This document shows, in pieces, positions 5,850-13,041 of a stretch of DNA of 14,168 bases. Both the position numbers and the translations under genes were made by a program. The stretch is taken from assembly GCA_026984355.1 (NCBI GenBank), contig JALSSG010000113.1, positions 1 through 14,168 on the forward strand, read 5' to 3'. How positions within the stretch are numbered: the first letter of the stretch is position 1; each line of letters starts with the position of its first letter. The notes beneath the pieces are model-generated. The model did not search any database. It was not told the DNA's origin and saw nothing but the letters and a program-made list of their open reading frames with translations. This DNA comes from Hydrogenothermaceae bacterium (GTDB lineage Bacteria; Aquificota; Aquificia; Aquificales; Hydrogenothermaceae).

Positions 5850-7304
5850 TTGGCTTACATAGCTTTTTCTAGAAAGTACAGACCTAAAGATTTTACACAG
5901 GTTATAGGTCAAGAGGCAGTTGTAAGAACTTTAAAAAATGCTGTAGAACTTGGAAGGGTTTCTCATGCATATATATTTGCCGGTCCAAGAGGTGTAGGAA
6001 AAACTACTATTTCAAGAATTCTTACAAAATGTTTAAACTGTAAAGAAGGTATTACTCCAAATCCATGCAATAAGTGTGAGAACTGTCTTGAGATAGAAAA
6101 AGGTTCCTTTCCAGATATGTATGAGATTGATGCTGCATCAAATAGAGGAATTGATGATATAAGGGCTTTAAAAGAAAATATAAATTATGCACCTATAAAA
6201 GGAAGATATAAAGTATACATAATAGATGAAGCTCATATGCTTACAAGAGAAGCTTTTAATGCTTTATTAAAAACCTTAGAAGAACCTCCTCCTAATAATA
6301 TTTTTATCCTTGCTACAACAGAGCTTCACAAAATACCTGATACTATCAAATCAAGATGTCAGATTTTCCTTTTTAAACCACCTACAACATCTCAAATAAA
6401 GAATTACATGAAGAACATTTTAGAAAATGAAAATATTCCATATGAAGAAAAGGCTTTAGAAGTTCTGGCAGAAAATAGCGAAGGTGGAGTTAGAGATTCA
6501 GCAAGTTTATTAGATCAGGCTGTTACTTATGGAAAAGGTTCTGTCAAGTTAGAGTATGTAGAAGAAATGCTAGGTATAGTTCCTAAAAATTTAGTAGTTA
6601 GATTTTTACAGAGAATAAAAGAAAATAACATACAAAAGTTAATAACAGGAATTGAAAAACTAGATAAAGAAGGATATGACCTGAATGTTTTTTGGAAACA
6701 GGTTCTTCAAAAATTACATGAAGAGCTAATAAATATTTCTATCAATGAGAAGGGTGAAATATTTGATTTAGAAGACCAAAAAGCATTGATATATATAGTA
6801 GAAATATTTAATCAGGCTTATAATCAAGCAAAAACTAATTTTTCTCCAAAAAATGTTTATCAACTTGCATTGTTAAAGCTAAAATTTATTCCCTCTTTGA
6901 AAAAAATTGAACATATTCTTCAAGGTGATGATATTCCTTCAGTACAATTAACTTCTAAGAAAGAAGCTAAGGAATCAGCTAGCAAAAAAATCTCTGAAGA
7001 AAAAAAAGATGATATTTCTTCTATAATAGAAAAGATAAGAAAGGATATAGGTGGTATAGTTGCATCCACACTTGAAAAATCTAAAATAGAAGAAACAGAC
7101 CAGAATTTTGTAATATATTTAGATTCATCTATTGCATCCTTTATAAAGGATAAACTATCTCAGATTGAAAAATATTTTCCTAAACCTGTACAGATAAAGG
7201 ATTTGAAAAAAGAAAAGAAACAAAAATCTAAAAAGCGGGATGAAACGGTGGATAAAGTTTTAGAGCTTTTCCAGGGAAAAGTAATTAAATATGAGGAGGA
7301 GTAG
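5850..7304 (+). CDS. dnaX: DNA polymerase III subunit gamma/tau
   Basis: AAA+ clamp-loader subunit that loads the beta sliding clamp on DNA. The N-terminal FSRKYRPKDFTQVIGQ is typical. Walker A GPRGVGKT is at residues 45-52, zinc-binding cysteines are C64, C73, C76 and C79, Walker B with DEAH is at 126-129, followed by NALLKTLEEPP and the SRC sensor. The AAA+ lid and collar domains run to about residue 350. A charged low-complexity linker and a short C-terminal part of about 100 residues follow, so at 484 aa it is shorter than E. coli tau (643). Start is TTG with GGAG seven bases upstream. The stop abuts ebfC. An A8 run at 7000-7007 could yield a shorter gamma-like product of about 387 aa by slippage. 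Confidence 0.96.
   Translation: MAYIAFSRKYRPKDFTQVIGQEAVVRTLKNAVELGRVSHAYIFAGPRGVGKTTISRILTKCLNCKEGITPNPCNKCENCLEIEKGSFPDMYEIDAASNRGIDDIRALKENINYAPIKGRYKVYIIDEAHMLTREAFNALLKTLEEPPPNNIFILATTELHKIPDTIKSRCQIFLFKPPTTSQIKNYMKNILENENIPYEEKALEVLAENSEGGVRDSASLLDQAVTYGKGSVKLEYVEEMLGIVPKNLVVRFLQRIKENNIQKLITGIEKLDKEGYDLNVFWKQVLQKLHEELINISINEKGEIFDLEDQKALIYIVEIFNQAYNQAKTNFSPKNVYQLALLKLKFIPSLKKIEHILQGDDIPSVQLTSKKEAKESASKKISEEKKDDISSIIEKIRKDIGGIVASTLEKSKIEETDQNFVIYLDSSIASFIKDKLSQIEKYFPKPVQIKDLKKEKKQKSKKRDETVDKVLELFQGKVIKYEEE
7000..7007 (+). other. A8 slippage site in dnaX, possible programmed frameshift
   Basis: Eight adenines read in frame as the end of GAA then AAA AAA GAT. A -1 shift after the second AAA reads AGA then TGA (7010-7012), ending the protein at about 387 residues, just after the AAA+ and collar part. 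A transcript with one A removed also meets a stop soon. E. coli dnaX makes gamma by -1 shifting at an A-rich heptamer with a stop just beyond, and Thermus does it by polymerase slippage on a longer A run. No clear downstream stem-loop was seen, and A7 runs also occur at 6900-6906 and 6984-6990. Confidence 0.35.
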
Positions 7305-7634
7305 ATGTTCAATTTTGGTGATTTAGGCAATTTAATGAAACAGTTTAAAGAAATACAGGAGAATGTAGCAAAGGCTAAGGAACAGTTAGCAAAAGAGGAA
7401 ATAGTTGTAGAAGTTGGTGGAGGTATGGTTAAAGTTATAGTAAATGGTTTAGGAGAGGTTCTTGATATAGATATAGATAAAACCCTTCTTTCAGAAGAAA
7501 ATTATCAAATGTTAAAGGATTTGATTATAGCTGCTGTAAATGAAGCGAATGAAAGGTCTAAAGAGGTAATGAGTAAAAAGCTTACAGAAGCAGCAGGATT
7601 ACCATCTAGTTTTGGAAATATGGGACTGTTTTGA
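7305..7634 (+). CDS. ebfC: YbaB/EbfC-family nucleoid-associated protein
   Basis: Small dimeric DNA-binding protein thought to coat or bridge the nucleoid. At 109 aa it has family length and features: an N-terminal coiled-coil helix with LMKQFKEIQENVAKAKEQLA, a beta region VEVGGGMVKVIVNGLGEVLDIDID, and a C-terminal helix with DLIIAAVNEANERSKEVMSKKL ending in a glycine-rich tail. The ATG follows the dnaX TAG with no gap, and GAGGAGG in the end of dnaX is its ribosome binding site. Its position between dnaX and recR is conserved in many bacteria, which supports the call and suggests a link with replication or repair, though its exact role is not settled. Confidence 0.95.
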   Translation: MFNFGDLGNLMKQFKEIQENVAKAKEQLAKEEIVVEVGGGMVKVIVNGLGEVLDIDIDKTLLSEENYQMLKDLIIAAVNEANERSKEVMSKKLTEAAGLPSSFGNMGLF

Positions 7635-7637
7635 TAA

Positions 7638-8246
7638 ATGGCTGAAAGACAAATTCTTCCTGAGCTACTTGATAGGAGTATCAAACTTTTAATGGAGCTT
7701 CCAGGTTATGGAGAAAGGTCAGCCCAGAGATTTATAGAAAACTTGCTTAGCTTGCCTCGTTCTGAGGCATTAAATATAGTTTCAACTCTTTTAGAAACCT
7801 TACAGAAGCTTCATCCATGTGCAGAATGTGGACTTTATACAGAGGAAACTTTATGTATTATTTGTTCTGATGAAGAGAGAGATAAATCTACTATATGTGT
7901 TGTAGAAGAGTCTTTTGATGCTTTTGCTATAGAAAGAACAGGCAGATATAAAGGACTATATCATGTTCTTGGTGGAAGATTATCTCCTTTGGAAGGTATA
8001 ACAGCAGAAGACTTAAACATTAAGTCTCTTTTAGATAGAATTGATAAAGGAAATATAAAAGAAGTGATACTTGCAACTAATCCTACTGTAGAAGGTGAGG
8101 CTACAGCAACGTATGTATATAACTTATTGAAGAACAAAGGCATAACTATATCCAGAATAGCCTATGGTCTTCCTTTTGGAGCTATGCTTGAGAGTGCTGA
8201 TGATTTTACTATAAGTAAAGCCTTAGAACATAAAATAAAACTTTAA
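7638..8246 (+). CDS. recR: Recombination mediator protein RecR
   Basis: Acts with RecO (and RecF) to load RecA on gapped single-stranded DNA during repair. The N-terminal helix-hairpin-helix LPGYGERSAQRF (about 21-32) is followed by a four-cysteine zinc finger at C61, C64, C73 and C76. The Toprim domain begins at TICVVEESFDAFAIE (about 85) and includes YHVLGGRLSPLEGI and ATNPTVEGEATATY. The C-terminal YGLPFGAMLESADDFTISKAL segment completes a normal 202-aa protein. Only three bases (TAA) separate it from the ebfC stop and no strong Shine-Dalgarno is seen, so translation is likely coupled. Its own TAA overlaps by four bases the stop of the convergent permease gene. Confidence 0.97.
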   Translation: MAERQILPELLDRSIKLLMELPGYGERSAQRFIENLLSLPRSEALNIVSTLLETLQKLHPCAECGLYTEETLCIICSDEERDKSTICVVEESFDAFAIERTGRYKGLYHVLGGRLSPLEGITAEDLNIKSLLDRIDKGNIKEVILATNPTVEGEATATYVYNLLKNKGITISRIAYGLPFGAMLESADDFTISKALEHKIKL

Positions 8247-8983
8247 ATTTTTAATTGTCCCCTAAAAATTAACTTTAGCAAAAATATTTTTGTAAAGATA
8301 CCAGTAAATAATGAAACTGCTACTATCATATACATAATCACTAATTGATACGATACTGCTTCTAAAGGATGGGCACCTGCAAGTAGCATACCAGTAGTTA
8401 CACCTGGAATATGAATTATTCCAACAGTCTGCAGAGTATTTACAATAGGTATAAGAGAAGCTTTTATAGATGATTTTATGATTGGTTGGAGAGCCTGTTC
8501 AAGAGTTGCTCCAAGAGCAACTTTGTTTTCTATAATATTAATAGAGTTTTTTATATCGTTTCTTATCCTTTCTACAAAAAGAGAGTAAACGTTAAGAGAA
8601 TTACCTATAACCATACCTCCTACTGGAATAATTTCATTAGGTTTTAAAGATATAACTTCTATAGCCAGTAGAGAAAAAATAACAGTAAAAGAGGCAGATA
8701 GTATGGAAATAAAGGATAGAATATATCCTGTTTTTCCTCTAAGTTTTACTCTGTTTTCTCCAGTATATGCAGCAAAAATTATCATAAAAAGGAGTACGCA
8801 AAAAAGTTCAAAAGGATTTTCAAGTTTGAAAATAAAAGCAAGTATATATCCAAGGATAAGTAGTTGTAAAAAAGCCCTTACAGAGCTAAAGAATAAAGTC
8901 TTTTCTAAACCGAGCTTTTCTTTGTAAGAATAAAAAAGGGCTATTAAAACTAATACATAAGATGCTAAAAATTTAAATTCCAT
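8243..8983 (-). CDS. fetB: FetB/YbbM-type (UPF0014) ABC transporter permease
   Basis: Integral inner-membrane protein of the family that includes E. coli FetB, which with the ATPase FetA exports iron and helps resist oxidative stress. About six or seven hydrophobic segments are seen, near residues 5-20, 33-53, 58-74, 86-108, 118-134, 192-212 and 212-238. Family hallmarks are VGGMVIGNSLN, ATLEQALQPIIKSSIKASLIPIVNTLQTVGI and the strongly conserved IPGVTTGMLLAGAHPLEA. Length 246 aa is typical. No FetA ATPase is in the window, so either it is encoded elsewhere or a different partner is used. It starts 6 bp after the BCAM0308-like gene on the same strand, suggesting co-transcription. The iron substrate is inferred from family only. 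Confidence 0.85.
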   Translation of the reverse strand: MEFKFLASYVLVLIALFYSYKEKLGLEKTLFFSSVRAFLQLLILGYILAFIFKLENPFELFCVLLFMIIFAAYTGENRVKLRGKTGYILSFISILSASFTVIFSLLAIEVISLKPNEIIPVGGMVIGNSLNVYSLFVERIRNDIKNSINIIENKVALGATLEQALQPIIKSSIKASLIPIVNTLQTVGIIHIPGVTTGMLLAGAHPLEAVSYQLVIMYMIVAVSLFTGIFTKIFLLKLIFRGQLKI

Positions 8984-8989
8984 TCAACT

Positions 8990-9472
8990 TCAATCTCTTT
9001 TCCACCATACTCTAACGTATTTCATTCCTTCCGGATACTGAAGTTTCATATCTCCTTTATAAGCTTTATGCACAGCTTCTCCTATTCTCCTTGCAAGATG
9101 TTCGTATGTGGTTTTTATTATTATTTCATTTCCTTTGTCTTCTATAGATATAATTCTTTCAAGAGGTCTATATTTGATTTCTTCTTCTTCTACATTTTTT
9201 ATTAGGTTTAAGATTTCATCTTTATGTTTTTCTAAAAACTCTCCTTCTAAATGTACAATTCCCCCTTCGTACTTATCTGCTATTCTTCTGCATGCTGGAC
9301 ATATTATCTTTGCTGCATTTTTAGGAGGAGGCTCTATCCATTCAAATATACCGTTATGGAATACAACACCGCATTTAGTACATATAGATGGGTCTGGATA
9401 TTTTTCTTTTGTAAAATATGGGTCGTGAATATACTCTTTTATTAATCTGTCTTTTCGTTGAGAATTTGGCAT
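8990..9472 (-). CDS. BCAM0308-like four-cysteine zinc-binding protein of unknown function
   Basis: A 160-aa soluble protein with no signal peptide. The N-terminal HDPYFTKEKYPDPSICTKCGVVFHNGIFEW (residues 16-45, given here as consecutive motifs HDPY, DPSICTKCG and GIFEW) and a second CPAC form a probable zinc ribbon with C31, C34, C58 and C61. The C-terminal half has IISIEDKGNEIIIKTTYEHLARRIGEAV, a small alpha/beta fold. The order resembles the BCAM0308 / NMD3-like proteins known in many bacteria without an assigned job; the NMD3 likeness hints at RNA or ribosome binding but is not proof. ATG start with GGAGGG eight bases upstream. It is the first gene of a minus-strand pair with fetB. Confidence 0.7.
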   Translation of the reverse strand: MPNSQRKDRLIKEYIHDPYFTKEKYPDPSICTKCGVVFHNGIFEWIEPPPKNAAKIICPACRRIADKYEGGIVHLEGEFLEKHKDEILNLIKNVEEEEIKYRPLERIISIEDKGNEIIIKTTYEHLARRIGEAVHKAYKGDMKLQYPEGMKYVRVWWKRD

Positions 9473-9514
9473 TTAAAAAACCCTCCTTACTTTTTTTTAT
9501 AAATTTTTTAGAGT

Positions 9515-9524
9515 TATAATTATA
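9515..9524. promoter_or_regulatory. Overlapping divergent -10 elements for cysS and the BCAM0308-like gene
   Basis: TATAATTATA holds a perfect TATAAT on the plus strand (9515-9520, toward cysS) and a perfect TATAAT on the minus strand (9524 to 9519, toward the BCAM0308-like gene and fetB). The gap of 91 bp between the two starts is otherwise T-rich, and no good -35 hexamer was found for either direction. Simultaneous use of both would clash, so alternate use is possible. Confidence 0.4.
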
Positions 9525-9563
9525 TCAACGAAATTCTACCATTTGTTAATTTAGGAAGGTATT

Positions 9564-11027
9564 ATGAGTTTAAAAGTATTTAATACTCTAACTGGAAAAA
9601 AAGAAGAATTTGTTCCTATCAAACCAGGAGAGGTAAAGATTTATACCTGTGGAGTTACTGTTTACGATGTTAATCATGTAGGACATGGAAGAAGTTTGAT
9701 TGTTTTTGATGTTATTAGAAGATATTTAAGATATTTAGGCTATCATGTTGTTTTTGTCAGAAACTTTACAGACGTAGATGACAAGATAATAAATAGGGCT
9801 CAAAAAGAGTGCCTTCCTTTTACAGTTATAGCTGATAGATACATAAAATCTTATTTTGAAGATGCTGAGAATTTTAGAATAGAACCTGCAGATGTAGAAC
9901 CAAGAGTAACAACTCACATTCCAGATATAATAGACTTGATACAAAAGCTTATAGATAAGGGTTATGCTTATGTTGTTGATGGAGATGTATATTTCTCTGT
10001 AAGAAAATTTAAAGACTATGGCAAATTATCAAAAAGAAGTATAGATGAGCTTATTGCTGGTGCAAGAGTAGAACCAGGAGAAAAAAAGAAAGACCCTTTA
10101 GATTTTGCATTATGGAAATCAGCAAAAGCTGGTGAACCTGCATGGGATTCTCCATGGGGTAAAGGGAGACCAGGGTGGCATACTGAATGTACAGCTATGA
10201 TTTTTAAACATTTAGGAGAAACTATAGATATTCATGGTGGTGGTTTAGACCTTACATTTCCACATCACGAAAATGAACTGGCACAGGCAGAAGCTTTATC
10301 AGAAAAACCATTTGCAAGATACTGGATACATAACGGTCTTGTTACAGTAAACGGACAAAAAATGTCTAAATCCCTTGGGAATTATATAACTTTAAAAGAA
10401 ATATACTCTAAATATGACCCAGATGTTTTAAGACTATTAGTTCTTTCTGTTCATTATAGAAGTCCTTTAGATTTCTCTTGGGAAAAAATGGATGAATCCA
10501 AGAAAGCTTATGAACGTTTAAAAAATGCTATTGAGGATTATTCTATACTTGAAAAACTGCCAGAGGATAAAGGTTTTGAAGAACATCTTTATGATGATAT
10601 AGCAAAGGCAGAAAAAGAATTTTATGCAGCAATGAGTGATGATTTTAATACGCCAGAGGCTCTTGCTTCACTTTTTGGGCTTGTTAGAGCCATGAATATA
10701 CTAAAGGATAAAGCAGTAAAAAATGAAGGAATATCAAAAAAAGCTCTTGAATCTTACAAAGAAGCATCTGAAGTAATTCACAATCTTGGAAGGGATATAT
10801 TTGGTCTTTTTGATAGTTTACAGCCTTGTATTGAGATAGAACAGATACATTTAGAAAAGGAAAAAGACCACATAAGCGAAGAGCTTGTTAATCTACTTAT
10901 AGAACTGAGAGAAAGGGCACGTAAGGAGAAAAATTTTGAAATTGCAGATTATATAAGAGATAAATTAAAAGAGGCAGGTATTATTTTAGAAGATACACCT
11001 GTAGGAACAAAATGGAAAAGAGTATAA
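9564..11027 (+). CDS. cysS: Cysteinyl-tRNA synthetase
   Basis: Class I aminoacyl-tRNA synthetase that charges tRNA-Cys. The HIGH-type motif is HVGH at residues 38-41 and KMSKS at 266-270. The active-site zinc that selects cysteine is held by C29, C209, H234 and E238, almost the same positions as in E. coli. WHTECTAMI and GGGLDLTFPHHENELAQ are diagnostic. The C-terminal half holds the DALR-type helical anticodon region and ends in the EIADYIRDKLKEAGIILEDT-like segment typical of the family. The length of 487 aa is close to the usual 460-490. ATG start with AGGAAGG upstream. The OmpA-family gene follows after 15 bp, so the two are probably co-transcribed. Confidence 0.98.
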   Translation: MSLKVFNTLTGKKEEFVPIKPGEVKIYTCGVTVYDVNHVGHGRSLIVFDVIRRYLRYLGYHVVFVRNFTDVDDKIINRAQKECLPFTVIADRYIKSYFEDAENFRIEPADVEPRVTTHIPDIIDLIQKLIDKGYAYVVDGDVYFSVRKFKDYGKLSKRSIDELIAGARVEPGEKKKDPLDFALWKSAKAGEPAWDSPWGKGRPGWHTECTAMIFKHLGETIDIHGGGLDLTFPHHENELAQAEALSEKPFARYWIHNGLVTVNGQKMSKSLGNYITLKEIYSKYDPDVLRLLVLSVHYRSPLDFSWEKMDESKKAYERLKNAIEDYSILEKLPEDKGFEEHLYDDIAKAEKEFYAAMSDDFNTPEALASLFGLVRAMNILKDKAVKNEGISKKALESYKEASEVIHNLGRDIFGLFDSLQPCIEIEQIHLEKEKDHISEELVNLLIELRERARKEKNFEIADYIRDKLKEAGIILEDTPVGTKWKRV

Positions 11028-11042
11028 AAACAGGAGGATAAG

Positions 11043-12398
11043 ATGAAGAGATTTTCCATACTATTTAGTTTTTTAGTTTTGTTTTTAGTTTTTTCTTCTA
11101 AAGCAGAAGAAAATGTTTTAAGAGATAGGTTTGTTATAACGCCATATCTTGGTTATCATATGTTTGCCAGTGATAGAGTTGTTAAAGGTAAATATAAAGA
11201 ATTTAAAAATAGCTTTTATTTTGGAATAGGTCTGGAAAAGTTTTTTGGTAAACATCTTAGTATAGAAACAAATTTAGGATTAGTTCCTACAGATAGAACT
11301 ATAAAGAAAAACAAAACTACAGGAACAAAAGTTTTTGTGTATAGTATTCAGGCAGCTTATCATTTTAAAGCTACTAAGAGATTTTATCCTTATGTATTAG
11401 TTGGTGTTGGTGGAGTAGAAAAACTTACACCAGGTCTTGATTATGGATTTGGGTTAAGAACTGTTCTTACAAAGAATATAGGTTTAAAAGCTGAGTTTAA
11501 ACAGTTCTGGCTTTCAAATGGTGTTCTTGATAATTTAATCACATTTGGTATTAGTTATTTCTGGGGTAAACCTGTAGTCTATAAAAAAGAAAGACCTAAA
11601 TTCATAGATAATGATAATGATGGAGTTCTTGATGATTTTGATGAGTGTCCAAATACTCCTGTTGGAATAGCTGTTGATGAAAAGGGTTGTCCTTTAGACA
11701 GTGATGGTGATGGAATTCCTGATTATCAGGATAAATGTCCATTTACTCCAGAAGGTATAGCAGTTGATAATGAAGGATGTCCACTTGATAGTGATAAAGA
11801 TGGAGTTCCTGATTATTTAGATAAATGTCCTAATACTCCAAAAGGTACACCTGTTTATTCTGATGGTTGTCCATTAGATACAGATGAAGATGGAGTTCCT
11901 GACTATTTAGATAAATGTCCTGATACTCCTGTTGGAATAGCTGTTAATGATGAAGGTTGTCCTTATGATGCTGATAAAGATGGAGTTCCTGACAATATAG
12001 ACCAGTGTCCTAACACTCCTGAAGGAGCTGAAGTAGATGAAACAGGATGTATGAAAAAGATAACTTTAACTATTCAATTTGACCCTAACAGTACAGTTGT
12101 TAAGAAAAAGTACTACCCAGAATTAAAGAAAATAGCAGAATACCTAAAAGCTAATCCTGAAGTAAAAATAGAAGTACAGGGACATACAGATAAAACGCCT
12201 AGAAGTAGCTATACGTATAATATGAAACTGTCCCAAAAAAGAGCAGAAGCTGTAAAAAAAGTTCTTGTAGAAAAATTTGGTATAAGTCCAGACAGAATAA
12301 TAGCTAAAGGATATGGGTATACCAGACCAATAGCTCCAAATGATACACCAGAAGGTAGAGCTAAAAACAGAAGAGTAGAAATAGTAGTTATAAAATAA
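11043..12398 (+). CDS. OmpA/OprF-like outer-membrane protein with thrombospondin type 3 repeats
   Basis: Envelope protein that ties the outer membrane to peptidoglycan. Residues 1-21 form a signal peptide (MKRFSILFSFLVLFLVFSSKA). About 28-176 is a predicted small beta-barrel with alternating aromatic strands ending in ITFGISYFWG. Residues 189-338 carry five 30-residue calcium-binding thrombospondin type 3 repeats (DxDxDGVPDxxDxCPxTP...GCP). The C-terminal OmpA domain (about 341-451) has the peptidoglycan motif GHTD at 380-383, LSQKRAEAVKKVLV, the DRIIAKGYG segment and NRRVEIVV. The order matches OprF-type porins. A strong AGGAGGA ribosome site lies before the ATG, 15 bp after cysS. The exact pore or structural role cannot be told from sequence. 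Confidence 0.93.
   Translation: MKRFSILFSFLVLFLVFSSKAEENVLRDRFVITPYLGYHMFASDRVVKGKYKEFKNSFYFGIGLEKFFGKHLSIETNLGLVPTDRTIKKNKTTGTKVFVYSIQAAYHFKATKRFYPYVLVGVGGVEKLTPGLDYGFGLRTVLTKNIGLKAEFKQFWLSNGVLDNLITFGISYFWGKPVVYKKERPKFIDNDNDGVLDDFDECPNTPVGIAVDEKGCPLDSDGDGIPDYQDKCPFTPEGIAVDNEGCPLDSDKDGVPDYLDKCPNTPKGTPVYSDGCPLDTDEDGVPDYLDKCPDTPVGIAVNDEGCPYDADKDGVPDNIDQCPNTPEGAEVDETGCMKKITLTIQFDPNSTVVKKKYYPELKKIAEYLKANPEVKIEVQGHTDKTPRSSYTYNMKLSQKRAEAVKKVLVEKFGISPDRIIAKGYGYTRPIAPNDTPEGRAKNRRVEIVVIK
11607..12056 (+). repeat. Five 90-bp tandem repeats encoding TSP type 3 modules
   Basis: Repeat units begin at 11607, 11697, 11787, 11877 and 11967, each exactly 90 bp (30 codons). Each encodes an acidic DxDxDG calcium-binding loop, the DxCPxTP turn and a second cysteine in GCP. 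Units 3 and 4 are the most alike at DNA level, sharing a nearly identical run across GATGGAGTTCCTGA and the following TTTAGATAAATGTCCT. This suggests recent duplication. The last unit diverges after its second cysteine. Confidence 0.92.
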
Positions 12399-12468
12399 GT
12401 GGTATTGAAAAAGATAGGTTATGTAATAGTTTTAGATTTATCTAATTTTTAGTACTGGAGGTGATTTT

Positions 12469-13011
12469 ATGGCTAAAGTGGTTTTTAGAAGTACAGGAAA
12501 GGTTATAGAAGATGAAAAAGAAATAAAGAAATTTCTTGATAAGTATGGAGTTTTATATGAAAAATGGGGTGTAGAAAGACTCCCTGAGCACCTTAAAACC
12601 AATTATGACCTAACAGAAGAAGAACAAAAAGCTATTATCGATGCATATAAAGAAGAATTAGAAAGATTAAAGAGAGAAAAAGGATATGTAGCAGAAGATA
12701 TTGTTGTTCTTTCTGAAAAAACTCCAAATTTGGAAAAATTACTTGATATGTTCAAAAAAGAACATCACCACATAGATGATGAAGTTAGATTTGTTGTAGA
12801 TGGAAGTGGCATCTTCCCAATAAAGATAAATGGTGAAATTGTTGATGTTTATGTAGAAGCAGGAGACTTGATAGTTGTTCCTGCTGGAGCAAGACACTGG
12901 TTTGAACTTGATGAAAATAGAAAGATAAAGTGTATTAGAGTGTTTAAATCTCCAGCAGGCTGGGAAGCTATATATGATGAGAATGAAACGGCATCTATGC
13001 CTTTAAAATAA
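12469..13011 (+). CDS. mtnD: Acireductone dioxygenase (1,2-dihydroxy-3-keto-5-methylthiopentene dioxygenase)
   Basis: Cupin enzyme of the methionine salvage pathway. With Fe(II) it makes the keto-acid precursor of methionine; with Ni(II) the off-pathway products are formate, CO and methylthiopropionate. The metal ligands are visible as H99, H101 and E105 in HHHIDDEVRFVVDGSG and H143 in PAGARHWFEL, with the same spacing as in the Klebsiella enzyme. The N-terminal EKWGVERLPEH segment and the C-terminal RVFKSPAGWEAIY are also family-typical, and 180 aa is the usual length. A very strong GGAGGTGAT site precedes the ATG. No other methionine salvage gene is in the window. It lies 70 bp after the OmpA-family gene and ends at a terminator. 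Confidence 0.95.
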   Translation: MAKVVFRSTGKVIEDEKEIKKFLDKYGVLYEKWGVERLPEHLKTNYDLTEEEQKAIIDAYKEELERLKREKGYVAEDIVVLSEKTPNLEKLLDMFKKEHHHIDDEVRFVVDGSGIFPIKINGEIVDVYVEAGDLIVVPAGARHWFELDENRKIKCIRVFKSPAGWEAIYDENETASMPLK

Positions 13012-13016
13012 AAGTG

Positions 13017-13041
13017 CCCCTGTTTCACACAGGGGTTTTTT
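13017..13041 (+). terminator. Rho-independent terminator after mtnD, probably bidirectional
   Basis: CCCCTGT (13017-13023), five-base loop TTCAC, ACAGGGG (13029-13035), then six T residues (13036-13041). This is the clearest intrinsic terminator in the window. On the minus strand the same stem is followed by CACTTTTATTTT, a weaker U tract, so it could also end the helicase transcript. The stem overlaps the last codons and stop of the helicase gene. Confidence 0.9.

Noticed and set aside
8246..8270. Inverted repeat AATTTTTA / TAAAAATT after recR as a terminator
   Set aside because: Arms are AT-only with a nine-base loop and no clear U tract, so a stable terminator hairpin is unlikely.
9108..9445. 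Plus-strand open frames opposite the BCAM0308-like gene
   Set aside because: Antisense shadows of a conserved gene; hydrophobic composition comes from the AT-rich complement.
11607..12056. Tandem repeats as a CRISPR or minisatellite
   Set aside because: Repeats are in frame, contiguous without spacers, and encode known calcium-binding protein modules.
12433..12454. Weak hairpin TTAGA-TTTA-TCTAA with T run between the OmpA-family gene and mtnD
   Set aside because: Only five AT-rich base pairs; too weak to call a terminator, and mtnD may be read from the upstream transcript.
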